Origin: Serinus canaria
Lineage: Eukaryota > Chordata > Aves > Passeriformes > Fringillidae
Direction: 5' to 3'
Assembly: GCF_022539315.1 (NCBI RefSeq)
Contig: NC_066315.1
Coordinates: forward strand, 91,242,990-91,306,989
Length of the DNA: 64,000 nt
Positions 11,879 through 23,531 of this stretch are shown here, piece by piece. Position 1 is the first letter of the stretch; each line of letters opens with the position of its first letter. Under the pieces are notes generated by a model, which did not search any database, had not been told where the DNA came from, and worked only from the letters and a program-made list of their open reading frames with translations. A program made the position numbers and the translations under genes.

Positions 11879-12872
11879 CTGTAAAACAATAGAACAGAAC
11901 AAAAATAAACATTACCCCCAAACTCTACCACGCCACAATAAAAGTCATAAATCATGGTGTAATTCAATGCCTTTCTGGACATGAAGAACAAACAGTTCTT
12001 CTAAATAAACTTCCTTGCTAAAATAAAAAGAACACAACACTTAAAAAATTGATTTTTTGTTTTTAACAAGATTTCAACACCAGTGTTTTTTCACCTAAAA
12101 CAGCTGAAAAGCAACATTAGAAGCCTTACAGTTGCTTTTTTTGCAAAAAGATGTACAGCATGCTCTGTAGAACTCATAATCAAAAGCACATTTCCATTAC
12201 CTGGAATTATCTATGCCCTATGATAAATAGCTACAGAAAATTTCAATAAATTGGAAGCTCTTTTGACTGATGAGGTTCTACTGATTTCTGAGAAATTACG
12301 TCATGTAACAAAGAAATCTGTTATAGGTTGCACAATTATTCTGGCACCTAATTTCAATTACTGCCTGAATAATGGCACAAAAGAACAAATAAACCAATCA
12401 GGTTCTTTTTTTTTTTTCACCTGGAAGAGTGATACATATGTGGGTACTTAATGTGGACAAGCAATTGAAGCAGTTATTGTGCAATCTCATTTACTTTCTT
12501 ACTTGCTCTCTCTCTGTTCTGGAGAACAGACTAAAATCACATTCCCATGTCAGCTGTTAATAAGGAATTATAGAAGAAATCAGATCATTAATATGACTCC
12601 TCATAAGACACACTTCGATAAGGAAAAACCAAAAGTGATCTGGAAAAATACCAATCTTCAATTCATGCTACATATTAAAAAACTACTTTTCTTTTGAGAT
12701 TTTAGAAAGAAATAGGGGAAATGACATCAGGATGCATTTCCTTTTATGACAAACAGCAGCACAGATGTTTCTATGTCCTGGAAAAGAGAAAGACTTTGAA
12801 GAAAAGGCAAGTGTTGTGATTTATGGTTGTTCTAAAGTTAATGATATACCTCAGTGAAGAAGAACAACATAC
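11879..12872 (-). other. INVS intron between W7 and W8
   Basis: A 994-nt GT-AG intron, phase 0, splitting an ankyrin repeat between its tail loop and its core. Two plus-strand open stretches (12251-12451, 12479-12697) look random. I see nothing else. Confidence 0.85.
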
Positions 12873-13102
12873 CTCTTTATCCTGAATATTTGGATCTGCA
12901 TTGTTTTCCAGCAACACTACCATGCAGTTAATGTAGCCTCCATAAGCAGCACACTGCAGAGGTGTTCTACCTGCATAATCCTGCACATTAGGGTTGATTT
13001 TATTTTCTATCAGGATTTGGCACACATCAGCATTTCCTCCCAGGGCTGCCCAATGAAGGGGTGAATGCCCATCCTGGTCAACCAAATCTACTCTGGCTCC
13101 TC
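12873..13102 (-). CDS. INVS: Inversin exon W7 (ankyrin repeats 13 and 14, start of 15)
   Basis: 230 nt: two bases finishing glycine, then 76 codons, leaving in phase 0. The acceptor is GTTTTTACAG before GAGGAGCC, and the donor is AAAGAG followed by GTATGT. The peptide begins GARVDLVDQDGHSPLHWAA, continues with the core RTPLQCAAYGGYINC, and ends with NNADPNIQDKE. This block is among the most conserved parts of inversin (about residues 412-488), and this exon alone is diagnostic for the gene. The trailing DKE belongs to a repeat whose core is in the next exon, so this intron splits a repeat. Confidence 0.98.
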
Positions 13103-14563
13103 CTGTAAAAACATACATTTTTTTAGCACAACAAGAAAATACTGTTGAATGCTAAGAAAAGAGTGAGTTTATGTTCAACTACAACTTATTTCATAAACTG
13201 ACAATTTAGAGAAATATATCAGAAAGCAACTTCAATTTTGTTACTCAAATTCTAAAACTTAAATCAAAATTAATTGGGAACGAAATAGCCTCAAAGAAGG
13301 TCAGGCATCCACCTTTTTAAAAATCTTCTGACTATCCTCTAATATGCTTTAGAATAACCAGACTTACCAATTGCCTATGAATAACCTATTTTATTTGTTT
13401 CAGGCCTAAGAATTTTCAGTAGAACTTTTCTTTCTTAACAACAAAATAACTCCTAAAATTTAGATTTCAGATTAAATTTCTTTTTAAATCTCTAAAGCAA
13501 ACAAGATAAAATATCCACATTGTAATAATATTTTTTAAAATAAGCTTATTTTTTTAAATTTAAGCATGCAAAGACTCTTTTATGCAGAAAAGTAATGTCT
13601 CTAAATGTTCTTGCAAGATGTAAAAATTCTGTACAACAGTAAAACTCCACAAATACAAGACCTTGAACCAACCAGCAACAATGACTCTCTATATCATAAA
13701 ATACTTAATTAAACTCAACTCAGATTCTGATAGCCAAGCTTCTTCCATCTACAAAAGCTAAATGGCATAGGGAGTGGGGGGAAGAGCTTAACAGGAGATT
13801 AAAATACACCCAGCAGATCATGGAAGGAAGAACACTTTTCAGTAAGAAAGGCTGGTTGATGGAAAACTTGCAAACTTTAGCTTGGATACTTCATCTATCC
13901 ATAGGTGGGATAATGTCTGAAGCAGGAAGGAGATGTTTTTAGGAAGCTAAAATGACAGAATTTTGCACCTAAGATGACACTGTTCTTTCACTGTACTTCT
14001 TACTCTTCAGCAGATATTTTACAATTATCTAAAACTGTGTACTTTGCTAAATCCTATTTCTGTCTACAAACAAAACACTGTTTTTAACAACCAACCAGAA
14101 GAAAATATTAATGATGCAGGACTTTTGTTATCTATCTACATCAAAAAAATAAAAACTCACTTTAAAAGTCTTCAAAGAACCCTAAAATGTTTTTTCACAA
14201 AAGTGAAGAAAGCTTAATTTGGTCTTATTTACTGGGGAAAAAACCAACCAGACAAAAACAAAAGAAAGAAAGGACTTGCTGGGGGAAGAGTTGGTTTGAG
14301 AGACTAGAATGTACTTGCAAAGGCTTGAGCAGAAATTAGCTTTGAAAAGAACAATCCCAATTTTGAAAGTTTTGCATTTAACACTTCTATCCATTTTTAC
14401 ACAACACTGATAATCTTTTAGATTCACAAGGGGACCTTACAAACAAAACCTGCTTTTGGGAAGCAATTTCCTACCCCACCTCTTGCTCAGCTGTTTATTT
14501 CCCATCCCCACTGGAAGCTGCAGCAGAACTCTTCCCCAGGTTTGGAAAGCCCTGCGAGCTGAC
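13103..14563 (-). other. INVS intron between W6 and W7
   Basis: A 1,461-nt GT-AG intron, phase 1, strongly AT-rich, with no repeat, RNA gene or coding segment that I can recognise. Confidence 0.85.
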
Positions 14564-14719
14564 CTTTGATGAGTGTTTGGATCACCTCCTTGTGACCCAT
14601 CTCACAGGCTCGGAAGAGCGGCGTGTGTTTCATCACATCCAGGGCATCCACCTGTGCTTTGTGCTCCAGCAGCAGTTTCACTGTGCTGACGTGGCCAGAA
14701 AGGGCAGCAGCGTGTAATG
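14564..14719 (-). CDS. INVS: Inversin exon W6 (ankyrin repeats 11 and 12)
   Basis: 156 nt: two bases finishing alanine, 51 codons, then one base of the next glycine codon. The acceptor is TATTCTTCCAG before CATTACAC. The donor is AAAG followed by GTCAGC, a weaker than average donor because +3 and +4 are C and A. The peptide starts LHAAALSGHVSTVKLLLEH and includes the core TPLFRACEMGHKEVIQ, ending TLIK. It corresponds to about residues 360-411. Human inversin reads ENNAQVDATDV where this bird reads EHKAQVDALDV, so changes fall in the loop and not in the helices. Codon use is somewhat more GC-rich than the surrounding intron. Confidence 0.96.
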
Positions 14720-16029
14720 CTGGAAGAATAAAGTAGTAGGGAAAAAGAAACCACAATACCATGAGCTTTAGAGGTCCACAATAAGAACAGTCAAGATAAC
14801 AATAAATTACAACTGTTTTGGTAGAAAAAGTACTTTTCAACCTCAAGAAACTGAAGAAGTGGTGATGTAACAACACTTTCTTGCCAGACAAGCAATAAGC
14901 AGAAAAGCTATTAGCCCTGAAACATGTTTCTAACTTGCACAAATAGAAATTTTACATTTAACACCACCAAGATCGGCTTATAGTGAGGATTTGTGGAAGA
15001 ATAGCAGCTTCTGATTAAGGGAACATAATGTGATTTACTTCTGCCTCTGCTTTGTGGCATTTCTGAGATTGCCCATCATCAGTGAAAGAAAGTTTTCATT
15101 ATTTCTTCAACACTTTCCTGAAAATGACTTCTTTCTTTCAAGTAAGCACAGTTGTCTCAATTAAAACTAATTTCAGAAAACCACCCAGCTGTTCCTACTC
15201 CTCCTTGCCTCCCTCATTTGCTTCAGAATTACTTGGAGAAAATTTTAAATGAAATTATGTAGCAACACCATCATATCTTGCACAGTATCTGTCTCCCTGT
15301 TTTCTTCAAGAAAAAGAAAAATTCAGAAAAACCAGATGCTGCTACTTCAGATACTTCAGAACTCAGGTAAAGACGTGGTGCCCTGTAACTGGAGTTGCTA
15401 TTGCATAACACAGCATCCTGCAGGCACTGTCAGCCAGAGCTGTGGATGACCAGTTCATGGCTCTTTTGGAAGGAAAGAAGAACTGCACACAGCAATGAGA
15501 CTTCAAACCAATAGAGAGCACATGTATTGGTGGCTTCAGTTACAGTTTGATTTCAAAATGCTTTGGATTATTTCCAACAGTTAGCAGTCAAATCAGACAA
15601 TCTACATTCTCATGCTGCCTTAAATGTAGAATATATTACAGACAATTAAATCAAAATAATGTGGAATAAAACCACAAAACAGTGTGGTTTATAAGTGTGC
15701 ATTTAATAAAGTGAATTCATATTTCTCCATGAAATTTCAGAAATATTCATGCTTAGTGAGAACTAAATCTGCTCATGCAAGCAAAATGTGGGGCTGTAAA
15801 CACTACCCACATGTCCACGTTTGTTCAATGCTAAGACAGGGTCAGGATCCAGCAGAGGCATTATACAGAAATGCACACCACAAAGACCAGCATTAGTAGG
15901 AGCAGCTTCTTGAACCATAGGCAGAATACAAAAGCAGCATTTCTGCATTTGCCAGCTACTGCTTACAACCAGTATCAGCTTATGAGACAGAAACCCAGCA
16001 CAACCTGTTGCACAGGCCCTACTAAAATG

Positions 16030-17190
16030 CTCAGGTTGTTCATGCAGTCATTGACCCGAATCCAGCTGGCGAACAGTCACAAAATAAGTGACAGTAACAT
16101 TGTGACATGGACTAAGCGCTGGGGTCAGAGCCAGTGACACCGTGAGGAGTGAAAATTGAAATCGTGCCTTTGAGAGGACGCTGATTTAAGCTGAAGTGCA
16201 GCAGCCTGAGAGCTCCTTGCGCGGGTGAACAGCGAGTGCCTGTGCAGCAGCCACTGCGAGTGGGTGGCTATCAGTAGGAATGGGACAAGAATGAGATCCC
16301 TGCCGCGTCGTACATTTGGACGGGCCTGCTTTCCATGGTCTGACCTCACAATAAACTCTAGGTTCTGGTTTTTGTCCTGAATCCCTTATGAAACCAAAGG
16401 CAGTAAACCACTCCATCAGATGACACATGGGGTGTGTGTAACAATACAATAGAAAAAGAGCTGCTGTGTCAGCTTGGCCAGTTCTTCCCCCCTATCACTC
16501 ATTCTGACGCAGGCATCTTGTTTCGCACTTTGTGCTCAATATTTTCTTGTAAGCCAAATTTTCTGTGATGGAGTCACGGTGACTGAAGAGATTCTTCAGC
16601 CAGCTGGTCACAATGGGCCCTTTGTTCAGCCGACAGACAGAGCCCTCTCCATTGTGCGCAGTGACGGCAGAGCTATAAAGCTGCCCCTGTAATGCTCCTG
16701 CAGCGCCGATCTCTGAGAGGAGGGAAATTCCTTTCCCTTGGTGTCATTCTCCTACACAATGCCCAGAGTCTCGATGTTCTAGCAGAGCTCAATGGAGAGC
16801 TTGCTCTTTTTGAGTAAATGCAAAAGGCTGCGTTAACGCAACATTACAACCGAGCTGAACTGAGTCTGCACACAAAAGTCAGAAAAACACAGCCTTGAAC
16901 TCTGCTCAGCAACTGTATCCCAGGCACGGAGGCATGTGCGCTATTTTCTATTAGTGCAGCATAGTTTCCTGTCCGAACTCAACACTGAAAACTTGGGAAT
17001 GATTAAAGCCCTTTGGGAAGGAAAAAAAAAAAAAGAAAAAAATCAGAGAGTGATTTACTGGTGGGCTTCCTTTAATGTTTAGAGCTGGCTACAATAAAGC
17101 CCATGCGATGCACTCGCTGGCACAATGGTGCAGCTCGGGCTGCTCGGCAGCACAGCTCCCCACTTCCAGACTGTTCCTGTGCTCTACACA
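16030..17190. promoter_or_regulatory. CpG-rich intronic patch, candidate regulatory element
   Basis: By eye this stretch has roughly 30 CpG dinucleotides in about 1.1 kb, several times the density of the introns around it. Within it are a TATA-like word TATAAAG (16674-16680), an exact NF-kappaB-type word GGGAAATTCC (16722-16731), a 13-base dyad with arms AGTCAC and GTGACT around G (16572-16584), and a 12-base perfect palindrome TGCGTTAACGCA (16829-16840). There is no convincing ORF. An intronic enhancer or alternative promoter would fit. An undecayed fragment of a GC-rich insertion is the main alternative. The function is inference only. Confidence 0.35.
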
Positions 17191-17920
17191 GCGGCACTCT
17201 CAAGCAAATGGAAAATCCATTCATTTCCTTGCATTAAAAGCCCTACAAGGAAACCCAGATTAAAAGGTGATTACATATCACCACTAGGAAAGGTTTAAGA
17301 CTGAAAGATAATAAACCCAACCACCTGAATTATTCAAGCATGAAATCCACACCTGAGTAATTTCAGAAACACAGTATGTGATTACCGATTACTGCCTGCA
17401 AAGAAAAAAACTCTTTGTAAGGAGGTTTGCACAGTAACAACATTGCTGCACCTCAAGGTCTGAAACAATTACCAAGAGCTATTGGAAAAGGAACTGTCAT
17501 GAAGTAGCAAGTGTAGGTGAGACTGATAAAAGATGAAATAAGACTAAATTGTAGAATATTTAGTTTGTACTGCCATCAAACATGAAGACTGAGATTTCTT
17601 GCACTATATTTCCTACACTCAAAAATTTCAAACTATCATAACTTGGAAAGACTGATGTATTTAGTGTGTGCTACATTGTAAGAAAAACAAGAATTTAGAT
17701 ATTTAAACTGAATTTTATGCTAACTGCAAATTGCTTTTTGTTAAGACCCAGCATATCATCTAAGGAAACTTTAAAAATTCAATACTGATGCATACTAAGT
17801 TTCAAATCCTGAACCACACAACCCTGACAAATATTTTGCACTTCTAACTCTGTGACTGTATCTGGCATTGGGTAGTTCCTGATCTCTCTACACACAGTTT
17901 ACCCTGAAGCCCTGGTATCA

Positions 17921-17932
17921 CCCCCCCCCCCC
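17921..17932. repeat. C12 homopolymer
   Basis: An uninterrupted run of twelve C, followed by ACACC. Runs like this are slippage-prone, so the exact count may be an assembly or polymerase artefact. Confidence 0.9.
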
Positions 17933-18728
17933 ACACCAAATTTATCCCAAATATACACACATTCTCCTGATTTTTCATTCAGATGCCATCAGCATACTAT
18001 ACAACTCTACTTTTCCTAAATTTCTAATGCTCCTGAACACATAAACACTTCAACGCCTGTGTCTCTCACCTGTCAAAACTGTTATTCTGCTTTTGTTGAA
18101 AGCACTGCATAGGTACAATAGTTCTACCAATTTTTTTTCCTTAAAGGAGATAAATTCATAGTTACTACAGGAAATTCTGTATTTCATTACCTGCACACTT
18201 GAATTCTGAAGCACTGTGTTGCCTACTTCTGTTTCAGGCAGATAACAAGACGAATCTTTATTTAACGATCTTTAAAAATAACTATGGAATGATTTTCATG
18301 ATAATTTAGCTACTTCAGTGGTTAGTTTGTTCCATATTGTTTCAAAGTATTTGTGTACTGTCAAATACATTTTTGAACAGGCATTTTCAAGAAGAGCTTT
18401 TTATGTAACTATGTTTCATGTTATTCTTCAAATTACAGAACAGCTCTTCCTTTCACAGGATTACAGAACTAAATAAATAGCATTGCAGTACATTTCTTCT
18501 TTCTACATTTCAAATGAACTGTTCCAATCTGTGCAGAAAAGGTTTGTTTCTTTCCCACAATAAGGCAAAGAATTGACTGACACATATAATTACGATAATG
18601 CAGAAATGTTTTCAGGATTGGAGTACACATTCAGAAAAACATTAATGTAGATTCTATCAATATTTCCACTTGGTGGAAATCACACAGATTGGAAACATGG
18701 AGTGGCTCCTTACTGTAAAGCATCTTAC

Positions 18729-18900
18729 CTGTGCCGGCGTATTTGTCTGTCATATTGATATCAATATCCAATTTTAAAGTCAGCATAGTCCTAATGACAT
18801 CATCACTGCCTTTGCCAGCTGCCCACATGAAGGACGTTCTTCCCTCAAGATCTGAGTCATCTTTTACAGAAGGATGTTTCAAAAATACTTCAACTGTTTC
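18729..18900 (-). CDS. INVS: Inversin exon W5 (ankyrin repeat 10)
   Basis: 172 nt: 57 codons plus one base (in at phase 0, out at phase 1). The acceptor is TGTCTTTTCAG before GAAACAG, and the donor is CACAG followed by GTAAGATG. The peptide begins ETVEVFLKHPSVKDDSD, contains the divergent ankyrin core TSFMWAAGKGSDDV, and ends DINMTDKYAGT. The TSFMWAAGKG core is an inversin hallmark, because the usual TPLH is replaced. The trailing G joins W6 to make alanine (GTA-LHAAALSG). It corresponds to about residues 303-359. Confidence 0.97.
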
Positions 18901-19256
18901 CTGAAAAGACATACTGTTGGAATTAACATTAAAAGGAATCTGCAACAACAAGAAACCATTGTCTCATGTAGCTGTTTATGAAGCAAATCAAAGCTTCATT
19001 TTTCCTTTTATGTTTATAAGGAGTAACTGCTTAACAGCAGTTACTATATCTTCTGCTATGCCTTTCCCTCGCCAATGATCATAGTGCACCCTTAACCATG
19101 AGTTTAACACTGTCATTTAACACTTTTTTTCTTTCCAGTGTCAAATACGATGTGTTCGTCAGAAGGAAGAAGACGACACCGGAGTCTCTGTGAAGAAAGC
19201 GATGGGAAAAATATCATGGATTTATCCAAACATGACTGTGATACTGTGATGAAAAA

Positions 19257-19478
19257 AATTACAGAATCCTTTAGGCTGGAAAAGACCTCTGAGATCATCT
19301 AGTCCAACTATGACCCAAAACCACCGTGTCAACTACACCACGGCACTGAGCGCTACATCCAATCCTTCCTTAAATACCTACAGGGACAGTGACTCCACCA
19401 CCTCCCAGGGCAGCCCATTCCAACATTCCATCAGCCTGTCTGTGATGGGGCTCCTTCTGACATCCAACCTAAACCTGA
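19257..19478 (-). mobile_element. CR1 LINE 3' fragment
   Basis: The plus strand reads TTACAGAATCCTTTAGGCTG at the start, then GAAAAGACCTCTGAGATCAT, and ends with a CATCCAACCTAAACCTG block: the reverse complement of the well-known avian CR1 3' end. About 220 nt remain, the usual 5'-truncated form, with its 3' end at the low coordinate. The open stretch 19310-19654 on the plus strand is antisense CR1 read-through and not a gene. Confidence 0.85.
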
Positions 19479-21082
19479 AAATTATGTTATTTCAAAATAT
19501 TTTCCCAATATATTTTTTTCTCTCCAATTATAAATACAACTGCACATGCAAATATTTTACTTTGCCTTTCTCTAATATTTTAACTGTTAAAAAAAAAGGG
19601 GGGGGTCAACATAGACATATTTCCCCATGTTTAATAACATCATCAGGTTACTAATTACTGAAATGCTATATTTCAAAAAATATTAAGGAAATCTTTACAC
19701 CTGAGTCCAGTCTTTCCACTGTAACTGTTAAACTAAAATCTCAAATCAAGGACAAGAATAATTATTTATTTAAATGCTGTTTTATGTTAAGCTGTCAGCA
19801 AACTTGTTTAACCTGCTGCTGGATTCTTAATGAGTCACCCAGGAAAGGAAGGGAGAGAAAATCACAACTATTAGAAAATTACTAAAAAGGGAGATTTTCC
19901 CTTTTCTATCTAATGCCTAAAAAGGCCATGTATGTAACAACTGGGAAATATCTGATATGAGTCACTGGTAGCCTAGCCAATAAAAACCTGAGAAAAACCC
20001 AGGTTTCATTATTTTACTTTATATTTTACTATTAATACTATCTTTGCCTTTCCTCTCTGTGACCCCACAATAGCTCTATCCCTGCTCTTGGCAGGACAAG
20101 AATTTCCTGGCTATAATGAACTAAATTCTTTTAATCATGAAGGTGTTTGAATGCCTAAGTACCATTGATCAATTTGGATTTGTTTTTTCACTACTACTTA
20201 CAATTTCATCCCTCTAAAGAAATAGGAAATATTTCATTTATCTTATGCTACTGATCTAGGATCCTTACAGCTTTGTGAATTTAGGTCTGTACTACCAGTT
20301 TATTGTGAAAAGGTCCAGCCAGAAGCAGGGAGAGATGGAAGCATAAAGCTTTTCACACAAACCCAGCATGAGTTTATATCTCTGTGTTCTCACACTGACC
20401 ACCACTACACCTCAGACACAAACAGCCTCTCATTAGGCCAGAAACTCAGCACCCTCCCAGGGCTCAGCCCTGCTGGAAATCCTGCAGAGTGAAAAGCACT
20501 GCAAAGGCTGCACTTCTTCAATACTGAGGCAAACAGTCTAAAAAATACAAATATTTTATTTTTCTGCTAAGTTTTGGCAAAGCAGCGCTTCTTTCAATGA
20601 CTCTTTCTTTCCTACAGCTTTTAATTGGAAAAAGTAGAAGAAAATCCCACAGTACTATAGGCATTATTTTCCAAAATGAAGTTACCACAACCTGAAAACA
20701 AAACAAAATTAAATTACACCAGGATAACTAACAAATCAGGAAATAAAGGTATCAATCAATTTAATTCTACATGTATTTTGTTATGAAAGATCACAGGTAT
20801 TCTAACACTACTATAAAAAGTGAAGGAAACAACATAAAAACCAACAAATCTGAAAAATAACAGTAAAGGAGAGAGCTAAACATTAAACATTTAATTATGT
20901 GCTATCAGGAAACTGGAAAATACCACATACTATTTTTGAATATTTAAAAATAAGACAGGGGTACCCACATTTCATTTACTAGATCAATCTATAAAAATAC
21001 ATGAATGAAAAGGGCATTGTTTTGAACACCTCTGGGAAAATTCAGGAAAAAAAATATAGTCCTTCATACTAAAATCAACGAA

Positions 21083-21217
21083 GGTAGCATCTTAGCTCAG
21101 TTGGTTAGAGCATGGTGTTAATAATATCTAGGTTCAATCCCTGTTTGGGCCATTCACTTAAGAGCTGGACTTGATGATCCTTGTGGGTCCCTTCCCACTC
21201 AAAATATTCTGTGATTT
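21083..21217 (+). mobile_element. tRNA-Ile-derived SINE with CR1-like tail (TguSINE1 type)
   Basis: The head is an old tRNA-Ile: box A TTAGCTCAGTTGG (21092-21104), an anticodon-loop segment with AAT around 21120, and box B GGTTCAATCCC (21131-21141). It runs directly into GAGCTGGACTTGATGATCC and GGGTCCCTTCC (about 21162-21195), which is a CR1 3' end, finishing TATTCTGTGATTT. This tRNA plus CR1-tail design, copied by CR1 reverse transcriptase, is the arrangement known as TguSINE1 in songbirds. It is not a functional tRNA gene, because the acceptor and anticodon stems carry mismatches. The family name is from memory. Confidence 0.85.
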
Positions 21218-23421
21218 GGAAATAAAGATTTTCTGATTTTCCTTCACACATGAACTTCAAAAATCTAAATAGAAGTGCTTCTTGGGACCTCCTTGGGATA
21301 CCCAAGACATCTAAATTTGGGTTGTTATACTGGGTAATGTCTTTGCTTCTAGAACTTTTCCTATCTATAGTAAGTAGGGATAAGTTAGTCTTAAGGAACA
21401 AATTCTTCAAATAAATTAAGTGCTGGCTAAATCTCTTCAGTCTTTAAAAAACGTCACATTACAGTAAGTAACCCATAGAGAAACAAAGCAAAGAACAAGA
21501 TACCAAAGCAAACAAAACTCAAAAGATATGTGAACATTTACTGTAAACACAAAAAGAACAAACTTTCTTCTCGTTAGGGACTAAGAAACATCACTTTTTA
21601 ACTGAGAAAAACCACACCTAACCAAAGTTGGGCAGACTGAATGGAACTGAATAGAACAGTGTGGCTCTCAAACCATGAGATGCTACTGCCAGAAGAAACA
21701 TGAATGTATCTCCACTCAGTTGTTTGACCATGTATATGGAGTGCAGTGGTGGGAATTACTCAGTGATATGCACGTAAAGGAGACAAAAAGGCAAATAATG
21801 GTGCTCAGAAAAAAATGGACCGGTGAACACAGACTCCAGACATAATTTAGGCATGGGCTGTTGAGTACATCACCAGCTAAAAGAGGCCTGCAGATCTGAA
21901 TGAAAGTCTCCTGTGTGATTTTTCATGTAAGATGGGAAATAATACATTCATTGTAAGTACACAAGATTACAAAAGAATGTCTGATTCCACCGTGTACTTC
22001 ACTTCCCCTTAAAACACAGATGATATCACAGTTTGGCTGGCTGATGGGATCAAGAGGCAGCAACATAATGAAGATGTTTCATTTAACTGAATCAAGCCCA
22101 GGGAAAGAAAACCAGTATGAAAAATCTTTTTAGGAATATATCGATTCAGCAAAGAAGAAAACCCAAGATAAATATGAGTCTAACTCAAACATGAAAGAAA
22201 GGCTTTTACAACACAAATATTTTAAATATGTGAGTTAGGCCCCAATTGTACACAGCCCTAAATCAACAAAAACCAGCATCAACAAAAAATTCTCTAAAGT
22301 GAAGATTACACAGAGAAATATGTTTCAATAAAAGTCTGAATTTAAAAAACATCTGGATGGTTTTATTAAGACCATCTCCAAAAAACCCCCACCAACGCCC
22401 CAAAACTCACTCGGGAGCTAAAATATTGATTGGTCTGTTCCCTCTTTCAATACCACTTCTAGATTTGTTAACTTGAATTGTTCTCAGGGGCATTTAAATT
22501 TTCCTTTTTTTTCCTTGTTAACATGTAGGTATACAAGAAAGACCCAAATTATTATCCCTGCTAAGAAAATGTTGCAATGTGGACTACATAATTATTACCT
22601 TAATTAGGCACTAAATAACTCTTTCTATAAAGGGAGGGTATGAAAACTGTGAGAGGTAATGAAGCTTAAGCAAAGCTTTCTTAATTTCCACTGCTTGAGA
22701 ACTACTTCTGCAACATCTGTGACCAGCAATCATTGAAGTGCTGAGTTTTTTACTTGGCTCCACTGTATCTGATCTTGCTCTAGAAAAAAAAAATTACCTA
22801 TTATACCAAAGTATAAGAATTAAGCTGTCTGAGAAACCAATGTTCTTTGTTGTCTGAGTTTAAAAAATATTTCTAAAAATTAAAAAAATATAGTGTTCCT
22901 GAAGACTTATGACAAAAGGCACTCAACTCTTTTGCTGTGCTTCATGAGACAACAGTTCATTCATAATGCCAAATACCCATAAATTAATTACCTTCTTGAA
23001 TGCAAAGACTGGTTTGACTGGTCCTGCAGCAGCTGTGCAAATATTCCTACAGGTCATCTTACTCTAGATACCTTATAACTGCTTAGACTTCATTATAATG
23101 AGCCCTAAAACCTGAAATCATTGTGAAATAGTAGGTGCCATTCTGCTTTCTGTTGAAGTAACTGAATGACTATTGTGTTTTGTGATGCAAAGATACAGCT
23201 CAAATGGCCTTTTTTTGTACAGAAAGTTAGTTTTTGTGCATCTATCTTTTAATAGTTTGAAATTAATCACATTTGTATCAGATTACATATGAGAACTCTG
23301 AATTAACTCATGCCAACAACACTGTGTTTACATGATTTCAAGAACAACTCAAACACTCGGCTAAACTATAAAGATTTCAGCAAAATATGTTTACTTTACA
23401 TTTAGGGTATGTTCTACTTAC

Positions 23422-23531
23422 AGCAAAGTTGCTCTGCGCTGCATAATGTAGGGGTGTTGCACCTTGACTATCAGATGGGATAGTTCCAAACTTATTTCTT
23501 TCTAGTAAGAGATGGACAATCTGTGCATGAC
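23422..23531 (-). CDS. INVS: Inversin exon W4 (ankyrin repeat 9)
   Basis: 110 nt: two bases that finish a glycine codon, then 36 codons, leaving in phase 0. The acceptor is TTTTTCTCAG before GTCATGC, and the donor is TTTGCT followed by a consensus GTAAGT. The peptide is HAQIVHLLLERNKFG, then TIPSDSQGATPLHYAAQ and SNFA. It aligns with inversin at about residues 266-302, with phenylalanine where human has serine in the loop ERNKFG/ERNKSG. It is too short to appear as a long open frame and was found by looking for the expected ankyrin TPLHYAA core between W3 and W5. Confidence 0.95.

Larger units (their letters stand above)
14720..18728 (-). other. INVS intron between W5 and W6
   Basis: A 4,009-nt GT-AG intron, phase 1. 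It differs from the other introns in carrying a CpG-rich patch at about 16030-17190, described separately. A run of twelve C is at 17921-17932, and an A-rich tract is at about 17022-17041. The flanks are ordinary AT-rich sequence. Confidence 0.85.
18901..23421 (-). other. INVS intron between W4 and W5
   Basis: A 4,521-nt GT-AG intron, phase 0. It holds a CR1 3' fragment (19257-19478) and the tRNA-derived SINE (21083-21217). The rest, including 19500-21080 and 21220-23420, shows nothing I can name. Confidence 0.85.

Noticed and set aside
21086..21160. tRNA-Ile gene
   Set aside because: Boxes A and B are present, but the stems are mismatched and the sequence runs straight into a CR1 3' tail, so it is a SINE head and not a tRNA gene.
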